64,000 bases of DNA from Methylocella sp. GTDB lineage: Bacteria; Pseudomonadota; Alphaproteobacteria; Rhizobiales; Beijerinckiaceae. Made by a program: the position numbers and the translations under genes. The notes below the pieces were generated by a model, which was not told the DNA's origin, did not search any database, and worked only from the letters and a program-made list of their open reading frames with translations. Position 1 is the stretch's first letter. Every line of letters starts with the position of its first letter. Below are positions 9,329-17,863 of the stretch, piece after piece. The stretch lies in the NCBI GenBank assembly GCA_037200525.1, contig JBBCGG010000001.1, forward strand, positions 1,034,501-1,098,500, in the 5' to 3' direction.

Positions 9329-9655
9329 TTAATTCGAAGGGTTTCCCGGGTTCGGCCCAGCCAAAAGAATAAGGGCATCAAGCGCCGAGCGAAGCGATTT
9401 CATGGCGTCGAGGCTTCCGACGAGATGGGCGACAATTACCCGATCGACGTACACCTCATTGCTGGATTGCGCCTTCGCGATGTGGCGACTCGTTTCAATC
9501 GTTACCTTGCCGACGCCGTCGAGGTGTCCAAAGAATGGAGCTCGTTCAAAATACAAAAATGGGGCGTTTGCGCTTGCAGTCGCCGAAATGCCTTGAGCAA
9601 CACTGGGAATAATCTCCACGACGGGCGGCTTTTCGATGAGGGGTTTACGGGCCAT
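9329..9655 (-). CDS. Small conserved hypothetical protein
   Basis: 108 aa, starting MARKPLIEKPPVVEII, with a core NAPFLYFERAPFFGHLDGVG and VDRVIVAHLVGSLDAMKSLRSALDALI. The APFFYFE..FGHLNG pattern recalls small hypothetical proteins seen in rhizobial genomes and their prophages. No enzymatic motif, signal peptide or membrane segment. It has its own terminator at 9257-9283 and a weak AAGAAAG upstream of the start. Function unknown. Confidence 0.65.
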   Translation of the reverse strand: MARKPLIEKPPVVEIIPSVAQGISATASANAPFLYFERAPFFGHLDGVGKVTIETSRHIAKAQSSNEVYVDRVIVAHLVGSLDAMKSLRSALDALILLAGPNPGNPSN

Positions 9656-9763
9656 TGCAGTCTTTCTTAAGCTTCCGGAGCCAATCGAAATTGCTTAGCT
9701 CCCGGCCGAGGAGCGTTGTCGCGGGAAATTACAAAATCGTGGCGACCGAGTAACGTTAGCGTG

Positions 9764-9789
9764 AAAAAGCCCAGCGCTGAGCTGGGCTT
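9764..9789 (-). terminator. Rho-independent terminator of the oxalate decarboxylase gene
   Basis: On the minus strand AAGCCCAGC, 5-nt loop, GCTGGGCTT, then TTTC. A 9-bp stem 109 bp downstream of the stop at 9898. Confidence 0.8.
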
Positions 9790-9897
9790 AAGTCGGCTAT
9801 GAACTGAGAGCCTGTGCCCCACGCTCTAGACAAGGAACCGACGCGAGGCGGGATTAGGCAGCCGGCGCGTCCCGTCTCATGGAAAGCCGAGCGATGG

Positions 9898-11133
9898 CTA
9901 AACCGGCGCGATCGGCGCCTTTGCCTTTCTCAAAGCATCAGTCACTTGCTGATCCAAGCGCAGATGCACCTTCAGGAGCTCGGGCGGCGTCAGCGCCATC
10001 CACTGATCCAACGAGACGTCCGCGTAATAGTCGCTCTTGAACATCTCGAGAAAGCGCATCGGCGTAGTGCCAGTGTTCTCAACATAATGGCCCATGGCGA
10101 ACGGCACGTAGCCCACGTCCCCAGCCTGAAAATCGAACGTTCGCGCTTGACCCGACGCAGCGAACACGCCCATCCGGGCTTTACCTTCAATGTAATACTG
10201 CCATTCGTCGGTGTTGGGATGCCAGTGCAGTTCCCGCATTCCGCCCGGCGCGACCTCCACAAGGGCGGCCGCAATGTTTTTTGAGGCGGGGAATACGCTG
10301 GAATCGGTGATCCGCACCGTTCCGCTTTTCGTCCGGATCGGTTCCTGCGCCAACATGCGATGGCTGAAGCTCTGCGGGACGGGTTGAGCGCCCTGCAGCT
10401 TATCGGGACCAAGAGCCGCAGGTATCGGGGCCTTGAAGATGTAGAGTTCGCTCGGGTCAGGCGTATGGCCGAAAAGCGACGCCGACACCCCGAAATTTTT
10501 GCCCAGCACTTCATTGGGTACGTGCTTAAACCAATCGCTCAACAGGAATGTGCTGTCCTCGTCAAATTCGCCATCGTCGAAGACCAGCAAAAATTCACAT
10601 CCATCGGGACCAAGACCCTGGATCGAATGGGGAATGCCGCCCGGAAAATACCACAGATCGCCGACGCCCACATCGTCGACAAAATTGCGGCCCTGGGCGT
10701 CAATCGCCGTAATGCGCGCCGATCCGTAGAGCATGTACGCCCATTCGGCTTGCTTGTGCCAGTGCAGTTCGCGCACGCCTCCGGCGTTCAATCGCATGTC
10801 GACGCCGGCGATGCTTTTAGATACGCCAAACTCCCGCACGGTTATTTGCCGCGTCCAGCCGCCGCTAGACTGACGCACATGCGAATCCGCAAAAGAAAAG
10901 CGGAGATTGGGCGTCGTTCCGGAATCTGTTGAGGGCGGATTTAGCATATCTGGATTTTGACGTTCGCGGATCTCGTCGTGTGGACCGGGATCCGTACCGC
11001 CGACGCCCGGAGCGCGACTTGGTTTCAGCGCTTCCTCAGCCGTCTGAGCAATTGCGGCGGACGCCGCTGTTAAGATGCCGCCGGCCGCCGTAACGCCCGC
11101 GAGCACGCCTCGGCGTGATAGTTCTTCACTCAT
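9898..11133 (-). CDS. oxdC: Secreted bicupin oxalate decarboxylase (OxdC family)
   Basis: 411 aa. Converts oxalate to formate and CO2 using Mn in two cupin domains. The N-terminus SRRGVLAGVTAAGGIL...AIAQ is a Tat signal, so the enzyme acts in the periplasm. Cupin 1 has ELHWHKQAEWAYML; cupin 2 has ELHWHPNTDEWQYYI and DVGYVPFAMGHYVENTG. The lid segment aligned to the SENST loop of Bacillus OxdC reads DEDST, retaining the proton-donor Glu that distinguishes decarboxylase from oxidase activity. AAGGA lies upstream of ATG 11133, and a hairpin terminator follows. No formate dehydrogenase or oxalyl-CoA genes are adjacent. Confidence 0.93.
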   Translation of the reverse strand: MSEELSRRGVLAGVTAAGGILTAASAAIAQTAEEALKPSRAPGVGGTDPGPHDEIRERQNPDMLNPPSTDSGTTPNLRFSFADSHVRQSSGGWTRQITVREFGVSKSIAGVDMRLNAGGVRELHWHKQAEWAYMLYGSARITAIDAQGRNFVDDVGVGDLWYFPGGIPHSIQGLGPDGCEFLLVFDDGEFDEDSTFLLSDWFKHVPNEVLGKNFGVSASLFGHTPDPSELYIFKAPIPAALGPDKLQGAQPVPQSFSHRMLAQEPIRTKSGTVRITDSSVFPASKNIAAALVEVAPGGMRELHWHPNTDEWQYYIEGKARMGVFAASGQARTFDFQAGDVGYVPFAMGHYVENTGTTPMRFLEMFKSDYYADVSLDQWMALTPPELLKVHLRLDQQVTDALRKAKAPIAPV

Positions 11134-11205
11134 AAAGTTTTAGTCCTTTTTCCGCATTCGAAACGGATGGATGGCATCCGTAAGGCCATGTCAATTTGAG
11201 CAAAT

Positions 11206-11415
11206 TTAAAGAAGCGGAGTTTGAAAGCACGACATGGCCGTTAGCCAAATAAACCAATTATAATAAGGCACTAGCATAAAAAACGTGAAAACTATAAAGC
11301 ATCTTAAAACAAAAATTATAGTATTCGCGTCCATATATTGGCCTTCCCGATCATAACATTCTCTGAGAAACGCCTCAGTCATCTTCCAAGAGTAACGGAA
11401 GATAAAGGAAATCAA
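11206..11415 (-). CDS. Possible small membrane protein, AT-rich
   Basis: A 69-codon frame in a markedly AT-rich pocket. The second half reads NTIIFVLRCFIVFTFFMLVPYYNWFIWLTAM, which could form one or two membrane helices. No Shine-Dalgarno sequence and no recognised family. The base composition suggests imported DNA. It may be chance. Confidence 0.3.
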   Translation of the reverse strand: MISFIFRYSWKMTEAFLRECYDREGQYMDANTIIFVLRCFIVFTFFMLVPYYNWFIWLTAMSCFQTPLL

Positions 11416-11670
11416 CCGAATGCCCTAATAACAATTCGATGATATTTCAGGCGTAACATCGCGTATCTTCAGAAGGACATTCAGGGTTGATCCTGAAGGC
11501 ACAATCGCGCGCCGGAACCTGAACATCTGGAGGATCGCATCCTGATTGCGGGTCATGGAGTAGAGATTGCACATTTGGAGTCGTGACCGCCGCGGAGAAC
11601 CGCCAAAGCCTCACTTATCATAAGGCCGTTTCCGATTGGCCTGCCCCCATGGGGTGATCCAGTTTGAATG

Positions 11671-12537
11671 TTAGTGCATTGTCGGCCCTGGCGCTATTGC
11701 TGGCGTGGCCGGCGAAGCTGGTCCGGATTGCGAAGCCGGCCATTTCAGGGTCTCCGGGGCTGGCGGCTTGTAGCCCAGCGATGAGTGCGGGCGCACGGTG
11801 TTGTAGTGGCGTCGCCATCGCTCAATGACGACCTTCGCCTCCTTGAGGATGTAGAAGATTTCACCATTCAAAAGCTCGTCGCGCAGCTTCGAGTTGAAGC
11901 TCTCGCAATAGCCGTTCTCCCAGGGACTGCCCGGCATGATGTAGGCGGTCTTCGCGCCGACGGCGGCAATCCAGTCACGCAACGCCTTGGCGATGAACTC
12001 CGGGCCGTTGTCGGAACGAATGTGGATCGGAACCCCTCGCAAGATGAAGAGGTCCGAGAGAACGTCGATGACGTCCGCTGCCTTCAGCTTCCGGTTAATC
12101 CTGATCGCGATGCATTCGCGGGTAAATTCGTCGATGATATTCAGCATGCGATATTTCCTGCCATCATGAGTGCGGTCCTCGACGAAGTCATAGGACCAGA
12201 CGTGGTTGGGGCATTGCGGGCGCAGCCGGACGCACGAGCCGTCATTGAGCCAGAGACGCCCGCGCTTGGGTTGTCTGGCCGGAACTTTCAGCCCCTCGCG
12301 TCGCCAGATCCGCTCGACCCGTTTGACGTTGACCTTCCAGCCTCGCTCCCACAACATCGCCGTGATGCGGCGGTAGCCATAGCGGCCGTACTGGATGGCG
12401 AGCGCCGTGATGTCGGCGATCAATGCCGCTTCGTCATCGGGCTTGGTCGGAACCTTGCGCTGCGTGGAGCGATGCTGACCGAGAACCCGGCAAGCGAACC
12501 GCTCGGAAACGCCATGTTCGGCGATCACATGCTCCAC
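11671..12537 (-). CDS. IS407-group transposase OrfB (DDE integrase)
   Basis: 288 aa from the first ATG: ACRVLGQHRSTQRK, YGRYGYRRITAML, the rve core (YDFVEDRTHDGRKYRML, IRSDNGPEF) and the C-terminal ENGYCESFNSKLRDEL with RPHSSLGYKPPAPE. The frame stays open upstream into the orfA overlap, where G GGA AAC near 12571 is a plausible -1 slippery site, so the natural product is an OrfAB fusion. Appears intact. Confidence 0.9.
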   Translation of the reverse strand: MEHVIAEHGVSERFACRVLGQHRSTQRKVPTKPDDEAALIADITALAIQYGRYGYRRITAMLWERGWKVNVKRVERIWRREGLKVPARQPKRGRLWLNDGSCVRLRPQCPNHVWSYDFVEDRTHDGRKYRMLNIIDEFTRECIAIRINRKLKAADVIDVLSDLFILRGVPIHIRSDNGPEFIAKALRDWIAAVGAKTAYIMPGSPWENGYCESFNSKLRDELLNGEIFYILKEAKVVIERWRRHYNTVRPHSSLGYKPPAPETLKWPASQSGPASPATPAIAPGPTMH

Positions 12538-12560
12538 GCAGGCGCGACGACGCGCGGAGC

Positions 12561-12839
12561 TCAGAAGTTTCCCGAGGCAGCCTCTTTCAGGATCAGCTTC
12601 TCAAGCGTCAAATCGGACACCGCTCGACGGAGCCGCGTATTCTCCGCCTCCAGCTCCTTCAGCCGCTTCACCTGATCGCCCTTCAGGCCGCCGTATTCCG
12701 ACCGCCATCGATAGTATGTAACTTCCGTCACCCCTATCGAGCGGATCGCCTCCGCGACCGGTCGCCCTTGCGCGCTAAGCACTTCGACTTGCCGTAGCTT
12801 CGCGACGATCTCTTCCGCCTTGTGTCTTTTCCTCGGCAT
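12561..12839 (-). CDS. IS407-group transposase OrfA
   Basis: HTH_Tnp_1 protein starting MPRKRHKAEEIVAKLRQ, with the HTH SIGVTEVTYYRWRSEYGG and a leucine zipper (LKELEAENTRLRRAVSDL). The ATG at 12839 gives the family's usual N-terminus; the frame also opens 8 codons earlier. Confidence 0.9.
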   Translation of the reverse strand: MPRKRHKAEEIVAKLRQVEVLSAQGRPVAEAIRSIGVTEVTYYRWRSEYGGLKGDQVKRLKELEAENTRLRRAVSDLTLEKLILKEAASGNF

Positions 12840-12916
12840 TGCGTAGTCCTCCATCAGGCTCATAAGCTATACTTCACGGAGGATCACTTTTCAGGGGGCA
12901 GACCATACCTCGGACT

Positions 12917-13714
12917 TTATTTTATTCGCTCCGGTCGGACGATATCGTCTGGAGCCACAGGTCGAAGGGTCTGGTCGCCCGGATGGCTCATGACAATCGT
13001 TGTACGGCCTGGCCCGATCATCTCCTGGTCTCGCCAGCAACCAAGGACCCAGCCGATCGGATATAGCCCCGGCTTGAGATCAAACCTGGCGGCGTCAAAT
13101 GTCTTCGAAACATTGCCTGGGTTTGCCAAATCATAGTTCGAAACAATTTTGTGTGGGCCAAAACTGAGACGCATGAGACAATCCGCAACCAGGCCGGGTG
13201 GTCTCTCAAAGCGAAGAGCTAGCGCATAGGTTCCCGGCGTTCTGATGACGAGGAAACCAGATCCAGCCCCAACAAATTTTTTGTCCTTCGCGCCGGCCGC
13301 AATGATTGGCGCTAAATCAATTGTCGACCCGTCGACGAGGAAAGCGCTCAAAGGCGTCGGCGTTATCTCAGTATTGAATGTCGGGCTGACCTCGATCGCG
13401 TGGATCGTCGCCCGCCAGCCGGCCTCATAGCCGCTCAACCCGCCATTCGCGCCAACCGGAGGGATCGGACGAGCCGGCTCGACAGTCTGCGCTTCTCCCG
13501 TGGTGCTCCAGTTTTCTGCGGATTGGGGTGGTTTACCCCAATCAGGCGGTTGCACGATCGGCGCCGGGAGCGCCCGCACCATGAACCAAATCCCGGCTGC
13601 CACGCCGCAGCCGATCAGAGGGGCTGGTCCAAAGAGCAGTGCGACCCGATAGAAGCCGTCGCCGTCCCATAAACGGCAGTGAATAAAACCGAGCTTACTA
13701 AAGAATAGACTCAT
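12917..13714 (-). CDS. Membrane-anchored hypothetical protein, third gene of AAA+/protease operon
   Basis: 265 aa. One membrane helix near residues 23-46 (FGPAPLIGCGVAAGIWFMV), then a proline-rich linker and a beta-rich extracytoplasmic domain (GSGFLVIRTPGTYALALRFERPPG, CLMRLSFGPHKIVSNYDL) that could be a jelly-roll or PA14-like sensor; that fold is only a guess. It follows the AAA-AAA-protease gene by 90 bp on the same strand and ends 12 bp from an IS. Not recognised. Context suggests a sensor or partner subunit in the same membrane complex. Confidence 0.75.
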   Translation of the reverse strand: MSLFFSKLGFIHCRLWDGDGFYRVALLFGPAPLIGCGVAAGIWFMVRALPAPIVQPPDWGKPPQSAENWSTTGEAQTVEPARPIPPVGANGGLSGYEAGWRATIHAIEVSPTFNTEITPTPLSAFLVDGSTIDLAPIIAAGAKDKKFVGAGSGFLVIRTPGTYALALRFERPPGLVADCLMRLSFGPHKIVSNYDLANPGNVSKTFDAARFDLKPGLYPIGWVLGCWRDQEMIGPGRTTIVMSHPGDQTLRPVAPDDIVRPERIK

Positions 13715-13804
13715 TAAACGCGCTCCGCCCTAACAAGATTTTACGAATCCCAAGTCCCGCAATGCGTCTTGATTAAGGTTCGGCTCGTTCCGATAAGAGT
13801 TTTG

Positions 13805-16357
13805 TCATTTTTCACAGAGAATCAATACAGAAATTGATTGCGCTTTCTCTGCAAGCTCAAACCCTTGGAGTGGATGCTCGCTTACCTCCGTTGAATAGGG
13901 GACGCCGTACAAATCTAAAAACACGGTTAATACGTCTACCTTGATCGAAAAATTAACGTTCTGTTGGGTGAAATCGGCCAATTTCGAAACGACAACGCCG
14001 ATAACGTTGCCGCTCTGATCGACGACCGGTCCGCCGCTGTTGCCCGGTTGTATCGGCGCCGATATCTGGATGTGTTTGCTGTCGTTCTTAATTCCAGCGA
14101 GAGCTGAAACATTGCCAACTGTGAAATTTCCCCCAGAGGATAACTTGTCCAGGAGCGGATAGCCGAAAGCGGCGATTTTCTCACCAATCCTTACGCCTGC
14201 GCGCAAGGTCGCCACATGACTGCTTTCAAAGTCCACTTTCAGCAAGGCCAGATCATTGGAGGCGTCCCGCGCCAAAACTTGCGCGGGGAGAGGCTCCGCT
14301 AGTCCGCAAACCACCTTTGGATCCGCGCAACCCTCGACAACATGAGCATTTGTAACAACGTAACCATCCGCGGTAACAAAAAAGCCAGTTCCGTTGGATA
14401 GCCCCTTTCCTACCCCGATTGGCTTCTCGTTAATTCCAGTGGTCGCCGATTGAATATCGGCCAGGGTCAATTCGTTGAGCTCGACGCCGGGGCTCCCGAT
14501 CAGCGGAGCGATCCGCGCGGCCTGCGCTTCTCGCGCGCGTTCGAGAACCGTCCGCGCCGTCCGGGCGTTGGCGAAATCCGGCGCCGTACGCGCCCGCTCA
14601 AAGAAGGTCTTCAGGACCGGATCGGCGTCTGGAGAAAGGTGCAAACCGTTACGCCGCGCCATCGAATGAGTGATCGCGACCAGATCTCCGGCCTCATAGC
14701 TGTCGAATTGAATTGTCTTGGTGAAGCGCGAAGGCAGGCCGGGGTTGCTTGCCAAAAACCTGCTCATCTGGTCCGGATAGCCGGCGACGATGACGACCAA
14801 TCGATCCCGCCTGTCCTCCATTTCCTTCAGCAAGGTGTCGATGGCTTCCCGGCCAAAATCTGCCGCCGCCCCAGCTTGGTCGGCGAGGGTGTAAGCTTCG
14901 TCGATGAAGAGAATCCCGTCCAGCGCGTCGGCGATCTTTTCCCTTGTCTTCAGCGCCGTTTGCCCGACATAGCCGGCAACCAGCCCAGCCCGGTCCGTCT
15001 CGACCAAATGGCCTTTCTCCAGCGCGCTGAGATCGCGTAGGACGGCGCCATAAAGGCGGGCCACGGCCGTCTTTCCAGTACCCGGCGGTCCGGTGAAAAC
15101 CATGTGCAGTGAGATGGGCGGCACCGGCAAACCTCGCTCGCGCCGGGCTGCTTCGACCTGGAGCCGGGAGATCAGCGTATTGATCTCGGCTTTAACCGTC
15201 GCCAACCCCGTCATTTGCCCTAATTCATTGAGCGCGCTGACGCCGGTGGCGGCGACATTCGTCTTTGTGGCGATCGCCGACCGGATGTCGGCCAGGGTCA
15301 GTTCGTCGAGGTCAACGCCGGGGCTCCCGATCAGCGGGGCGATCCGCGCGGCCTGCGTTTCGCGCGCGCGTTCGAGAACCGTCCGCGCCGTCCGGGCATT
15401 GGCGAAATCCGGCGCCGTGCGGACCCGCTCAAAGAAGGTCTTCAGGACCGGATCGGCATCCTGGGAAAGGCGCAAACCGTCATGCCGCGCCATCGAGTGG
15501 GTGATGGCGACTAGATCGACGGCCCCATAGCTGTCGAATTGAATTGTCTTGGTGAAGCGCGAAGGCAGGCCGGGGTTGCTTGCCAAAAATTTGCGCATCG
15601 GGTCGGGATAGCCGGCGACAATGACCACCAATCGATCCCGCCTGTCCTCCATTTCCTTTAGCAAGGTGTTGATGGCCTCCCGGCCGAAGTCGTTCCCCGC
15701 GCCGCCATGCTCGGCCAGCGCGTAAGCCTCGTCAATGAAGAGTACCCCGTCTAGGGCATCGGTAATCTTCTGCCGGGTCTTCAGCGCCGTCTGCCCGACA
15801 TAACCGGCAACCAGCCCAGCCCGGTCCGTCTCGACCAAATGGCCTTTCTCCAGCACGCCGAGATCGCGCAGGACGGCGCCATAAAGGCGCGCCACGGCCG
15901 TTTTGCCGGCGCCAGGCGGTCCTGAGAAAACCATATGCAGCGAGATAGGCGCCACCGCCAAACCTTGCTCGCGTCGGGCTGCTTCAATCCGCAGACGCTG
16001 GATCAGCGTATTGATCTCGGCTTTAACCGTTTCCAAACCGGTCATCTCGGCCAATTCGTCGAGTGCGGCGATGCCGGTGGCTGTTCCATTAACGATGCGC
16101 AGCTTTGATCGACGCCGCACCTGCCAGTCGCCGCCGGCGCCGACCACCCGCGGCCATAGCCGAACAACACTCCTGATCCAATACAGATTGGCTGAAGCGA
16201 CCAGCAAGGCGAGAACAAGGTAGCCGAGGTCGGGCGGTAGGTAAGGGGTGATCTTAAATGCAGCGAGGATTGAGAGGATGGTCATTATCAGCATGGAAAT
16301 GCTGATCAATGGGGTCGGCCCGAGGAAGCCTCGTAGAGATTGAAAAATCCTATCCAT
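13805..16357 (-). CDS. Membrane protein with tandem CbxX/CfxQ-type AAA+ domains and a C-terminal trypsin-like protease
   Basis: 850 aa. Two membrane helices (about 15-35 and 44-61), then two AAA+ modules of the CbxX/CfxQ (SpoVK-like) family. Walker A is GPPGAGKT at 146-153 and GPPGTGKT at 423-430; Walker B is LFIDEA at 206-211 and 483-488. Both have the pore-loop-like GYVGQTALKT and the sensor region VIVAGYPD. The modules repeat every 277 residues and are very similar in DNA too, so they arose by duplication. Residues about 645-830 form an HtrA/trypsin-like domain with the triad His672 (TNAHVVEG), Asp702 (NDLALLK) and Ser774 (GNSGGP). The start ATGGATAGG overlaps the previous gene by 8 bp. 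Not a Rubisco activase: no cbb genes are near. An ATP-driven membrane protease or a conflict effector is inferred. Confidence 0.88.
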   Translation of the reverse strand: MDRIFQSLRGFLGPTPLISISMLIMTILSILAAFKITPYLPPDLGYLVLALLVASANLYWIRSVVRLWPRVVGAGGDWQVRRRSKLRIVNGTATGIAALDELAEMTGLETVKAEINTLIQRLRIEAARREQGLAVAPISLHMVFSGPPGAGKTAVARLYGAVLRDLGVLEKGHLVETDRAGLVAGYVGQTALKTRQKITDALDGVLFIDEAYALAEHGGAGNDFGREAINTLLKEMEDRRDRLVVIVAGYPDPMRKFLASNPGLPSRFTKTIQFDSYGAVDLVAITHSMARHDGLRLSQDADPVLKTFFERVRTAPDFANARTARTVLERARETQAARIAPLIGSPGVDLDELTLADIRSAIATKTNVAATGVSALNELGQMTGLATVKAEINTLISRLQVEAARRERGLPVPPISLHMVFTGPPGTGKTAVARLYGAVLRDLSALEKGHLVETDRAGLVAGYVGQTALKTREKIADALDGILFIDEAYTLADQAGAAADFGREAIDTLLKEMEDRRDRLVVIVAGYPDQMSRFLASNPGLPSRFTKTIQFDSYEAGDLVAITHSMARRNGLHLSPDADPVLKTFFERARTAPDFANARTARTVLERAREAQAARIAPLIGSPGVELNELTLADIQSATTGINEKPIGVGKGLSNGTGFFVTADGYVVTNAHVVEGCADPKVVCGLAEPLPAQVLARDASNDLALLKVDFESSHVATLRAGVRIGEKIAAFGYPLLDKLSSGGNFTVGNVSALAGIKNDSKHIQISAPIQPGNSGGPVVDQSGNVIGVVVSKLADFTQQNVNFSIKVDVLTVFLDLYGVPYSTEVSEHPLQGFELAEKAQSISVLILCEK
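14480..16160. repeat. Tandem 831-bp direct repeat encoding the two AAA+ modules
   Basis: The stretch from about 14490 to 15300 and that from about 15320 to 16130 align nearly base for base over long runs, for example the blocks around 14541-14640 and 15370-15470. The period is 831 bp (277 codons). High DNA identity means the duplication is recent or kept alike by gene conversion. Confidence 0.8.
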
Positions 16358-16925
16358 TGCGCCGGCTACAGTTTTTCAATGGATGCCAAGTGACTGCACG
16401 GGTCGTCTTGCCGTCCTGTGCCGAAACGCGCCACGTTGGAAGCAGGGAGATTGTCGCGCTCCCTCCGACATCAATCACCGTCAGCGCGCCGCGTCCTGTT
16501 TCATAAGGCGCGGGAAACGGGAGGGCTACTCGCATCGGCGTAGCTGACGTCTCAAAAACAGGCGAGTAGTAAGTTCCGGAGATTAAACGGATACGGCTGG
16601 GCGGCTCCCCCGGCGCCGATGCCAAAGAGACCCAGGCAAGCGGCCGCCGGCAACCGCCGTCCTTCCCCTCCCGGAATTGGGCAAGCGCAGCATTTGGCAG
16701 ACTCATTGTGGTCAATGCACCCGCAACCTCACGTTCGTCTACCTCCGTCAGATCGCTGATATTCGGTGCAGTGGGTTTAAGCGGATTTGCGCGGCCCGAC
16801 GTCAGCCAAAACCAACAAACGACGCCGGAAATCACCGCGATCGCTATGGTCAGACCAATTCCAGGCAGGGCGCTTGGATTCTTTCTTCGAGGCGCCAAAC
16901 GCCTTGTTTCCGTGTCTTGCGTCAT
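16350..16925 (-). CDS. Single-pass membrane hypothetical protein, first gene of AAA+/protease operon
   Basis: About 191 aa from ATG 16925 (MTQDTETRRLAPRR); the frame is open back to 17060, but this start gives a normal basic N-terminus before the membrane helix (GIGLTIAIAVISGVVCWFWL). The rest is a periplasmic or luminal domain with several prolines and the ends ...YETGRGALTVIDVGGSATISL and TWHPLKNC. Its stop overlaps the start of the AAA+/protease gene by 8 bp, so the two are translationally coupled. No family recognised. Membrane anchoring in all three proteins suggests one complex. Confidence 0.75.
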   Translation of the reverse strand: MTQDTETRRLAPRRKNPSALPGIGLTIAIAVISGVVCWFWLTSGRANPLKPTAPNISDLTEVDEREVAGALTTMSLPNAALAQFREGKDGGCRRPLAWVSLASAPGEPPSRIRLISGTYYSPVFETSATPMRVALPFPAPYETGRGALTVIDVGGSATISLLPTWRVSAQDGKTTRAVTWHPLKNCSRRNG

Positions 16926-17060
16926 GTCTGGCACCGGTGATTTCTCGTTGAGTAAGCTGTCAGTGGGGCAACCTTTGGAAGGCTTTGCATTTCTAGGCGA
17001 CGGCCGAATTCCGCCCCTTATACAATCCTTGAAGCGAAGGCTTCCTCGTGCCGGTACCAA

Positions 17061-17315
17061 GTCTGTCTGTTAAATTATGATCCTGTTGCGGACCAAAATA
17101 TGATCCAATTTCCGAAAATGATAGCCATAACGCTGAGCTAGCATTTGTTAGCCGCGTGACGGGACCAATGTGCGTTACGGTTGGAATAACACGAGGCTCG
17201 ATCACTTTCTCGTAGGGGCCTTGCGATCGATGAGCAACCGTGGCGGCGCTGGATGTCGTGCCGAAAGACAGAAAGACAGGCGCAAAGCAAGATAAAGCGG
17301 ATTCTCCGCTGGCTA
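17061..17315. other. Region upstream of the AAA+/protease operon, no clear gene
   Basis: The operon promoter should lie here or just inside the 17060-16925 stretch. A minus-strand open frame crosses it but has no family signal. AT content is raised around 17075-17140. No firm -10/-35 pair could be assigned. Confidence 0.4.
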
Positions 17316-17520
17316 GGTCCTGTTGACAAATAGGATTTCTTCCGACGCGTATTTCTGATTCAAGGTTGCTTTCGCAAGGAGGCGGACTTGATTCGCGGGT
17401 TGATGAGCGACGAGGAATGGGCGTGCTTTGAACCCTTCGTGACGATGCGCGGAGCGCATAGCGGGCGACGGCCAGTCGCGAAAAATCCAAGCCGTTCGGA
17501 GCGGCTTTTCCGTATACTTT
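17316..17520 (+). mobile_element. 5' remnant of an IS5-family element
   Basis: Begins with GGTCCTGTTGACAAATAGG, a typical IS5-family terminal sequence, then a frame from TTG 17388 reading LIRGLMSDEEWACFEPFVTMRG..SGRRP, the N-terminus of an IS5/IS427 transposase. It loses similarity after about 17500 and has no DDE core. Confidence 0.65.
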
Positions 17521-17572
17521 CCGTACGAAAGGCCATATTGGCGCGTTTTTCATCATAAGTGAGTGATTTCAT

Positions 17573-17645
17573 TGGCGCGCCTACGGGGAATCGAACCCAT
17601 GTTTTCGGCGTGAAAGGGCAGAAAATCTAGTTCGGTATAGGTGGC
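17573..17645 (-). pseudogene. tRNA-Glu(TTC)-like relic
   Basis: The minus strand ends ...GGGTTCGATTCCCCGTAGGC...CCA and contains GCCCTTTCACG, which is the anticodon loop and stem of bacterial tRNA-Glu(UUC). The total of 73 nt from GCCACCTA to CCA fits a tRNA, but acceptor, D and anticodon stems have several mismatches. It is probably a degenerate copy or the 3' part left at an island attachment site. It should not be counted as a functional tRNA. Confidence 0.5.
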
Positions 17646-17863
17646 TTCGCGTCCCCGCAACCAAAACCAACTATATGAATACGCAGCTCTTTTCATGAAG
17701 CCGCCCTTAGGGGCGGCTTTGCCGCTTTCAGCCCGAGTCGCCACCCTGTCGCCACGCCAAAAAAAATGGCGATCGTGACCTAGGCCGTTGTGACGAATTC
17801 GGCGTTTGGGGGATTCTCGCGAGGATCTTTCCATGATTCAAGGCTGATTTTTGGAGATCAGCC

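Larger units (their letters stand above)
11637..12905 (-). mobile_element. IS3-family (IS407 group) insertion sequence
   Basis: Ends are inverted repeats starting TGGCCTGCCCCC at the left and TGGTCTGCCCCC read inward from the right, each continuing to a GTGATCC block. It carries orfA and orfB in a -1 relationship. No 4-bp target duplication is visible (cgat versus tacc). It abuts the 3' end of the AAA+/protease operon. Confidence 0.88.

Noticed and set aside
14450-15530. Plus-strand frames opposite the AAA+ modules
   Set aside because: Arg-rich shadows of the duplicated AAA+ domains, no starts or families.
13805-16357. Reading the AAA+ protein as a Rubisco activase (CbbX)
   Set aside because: It has two AAA+ modules, membrane helices and a protease domain, and no cbb genes are nearby.
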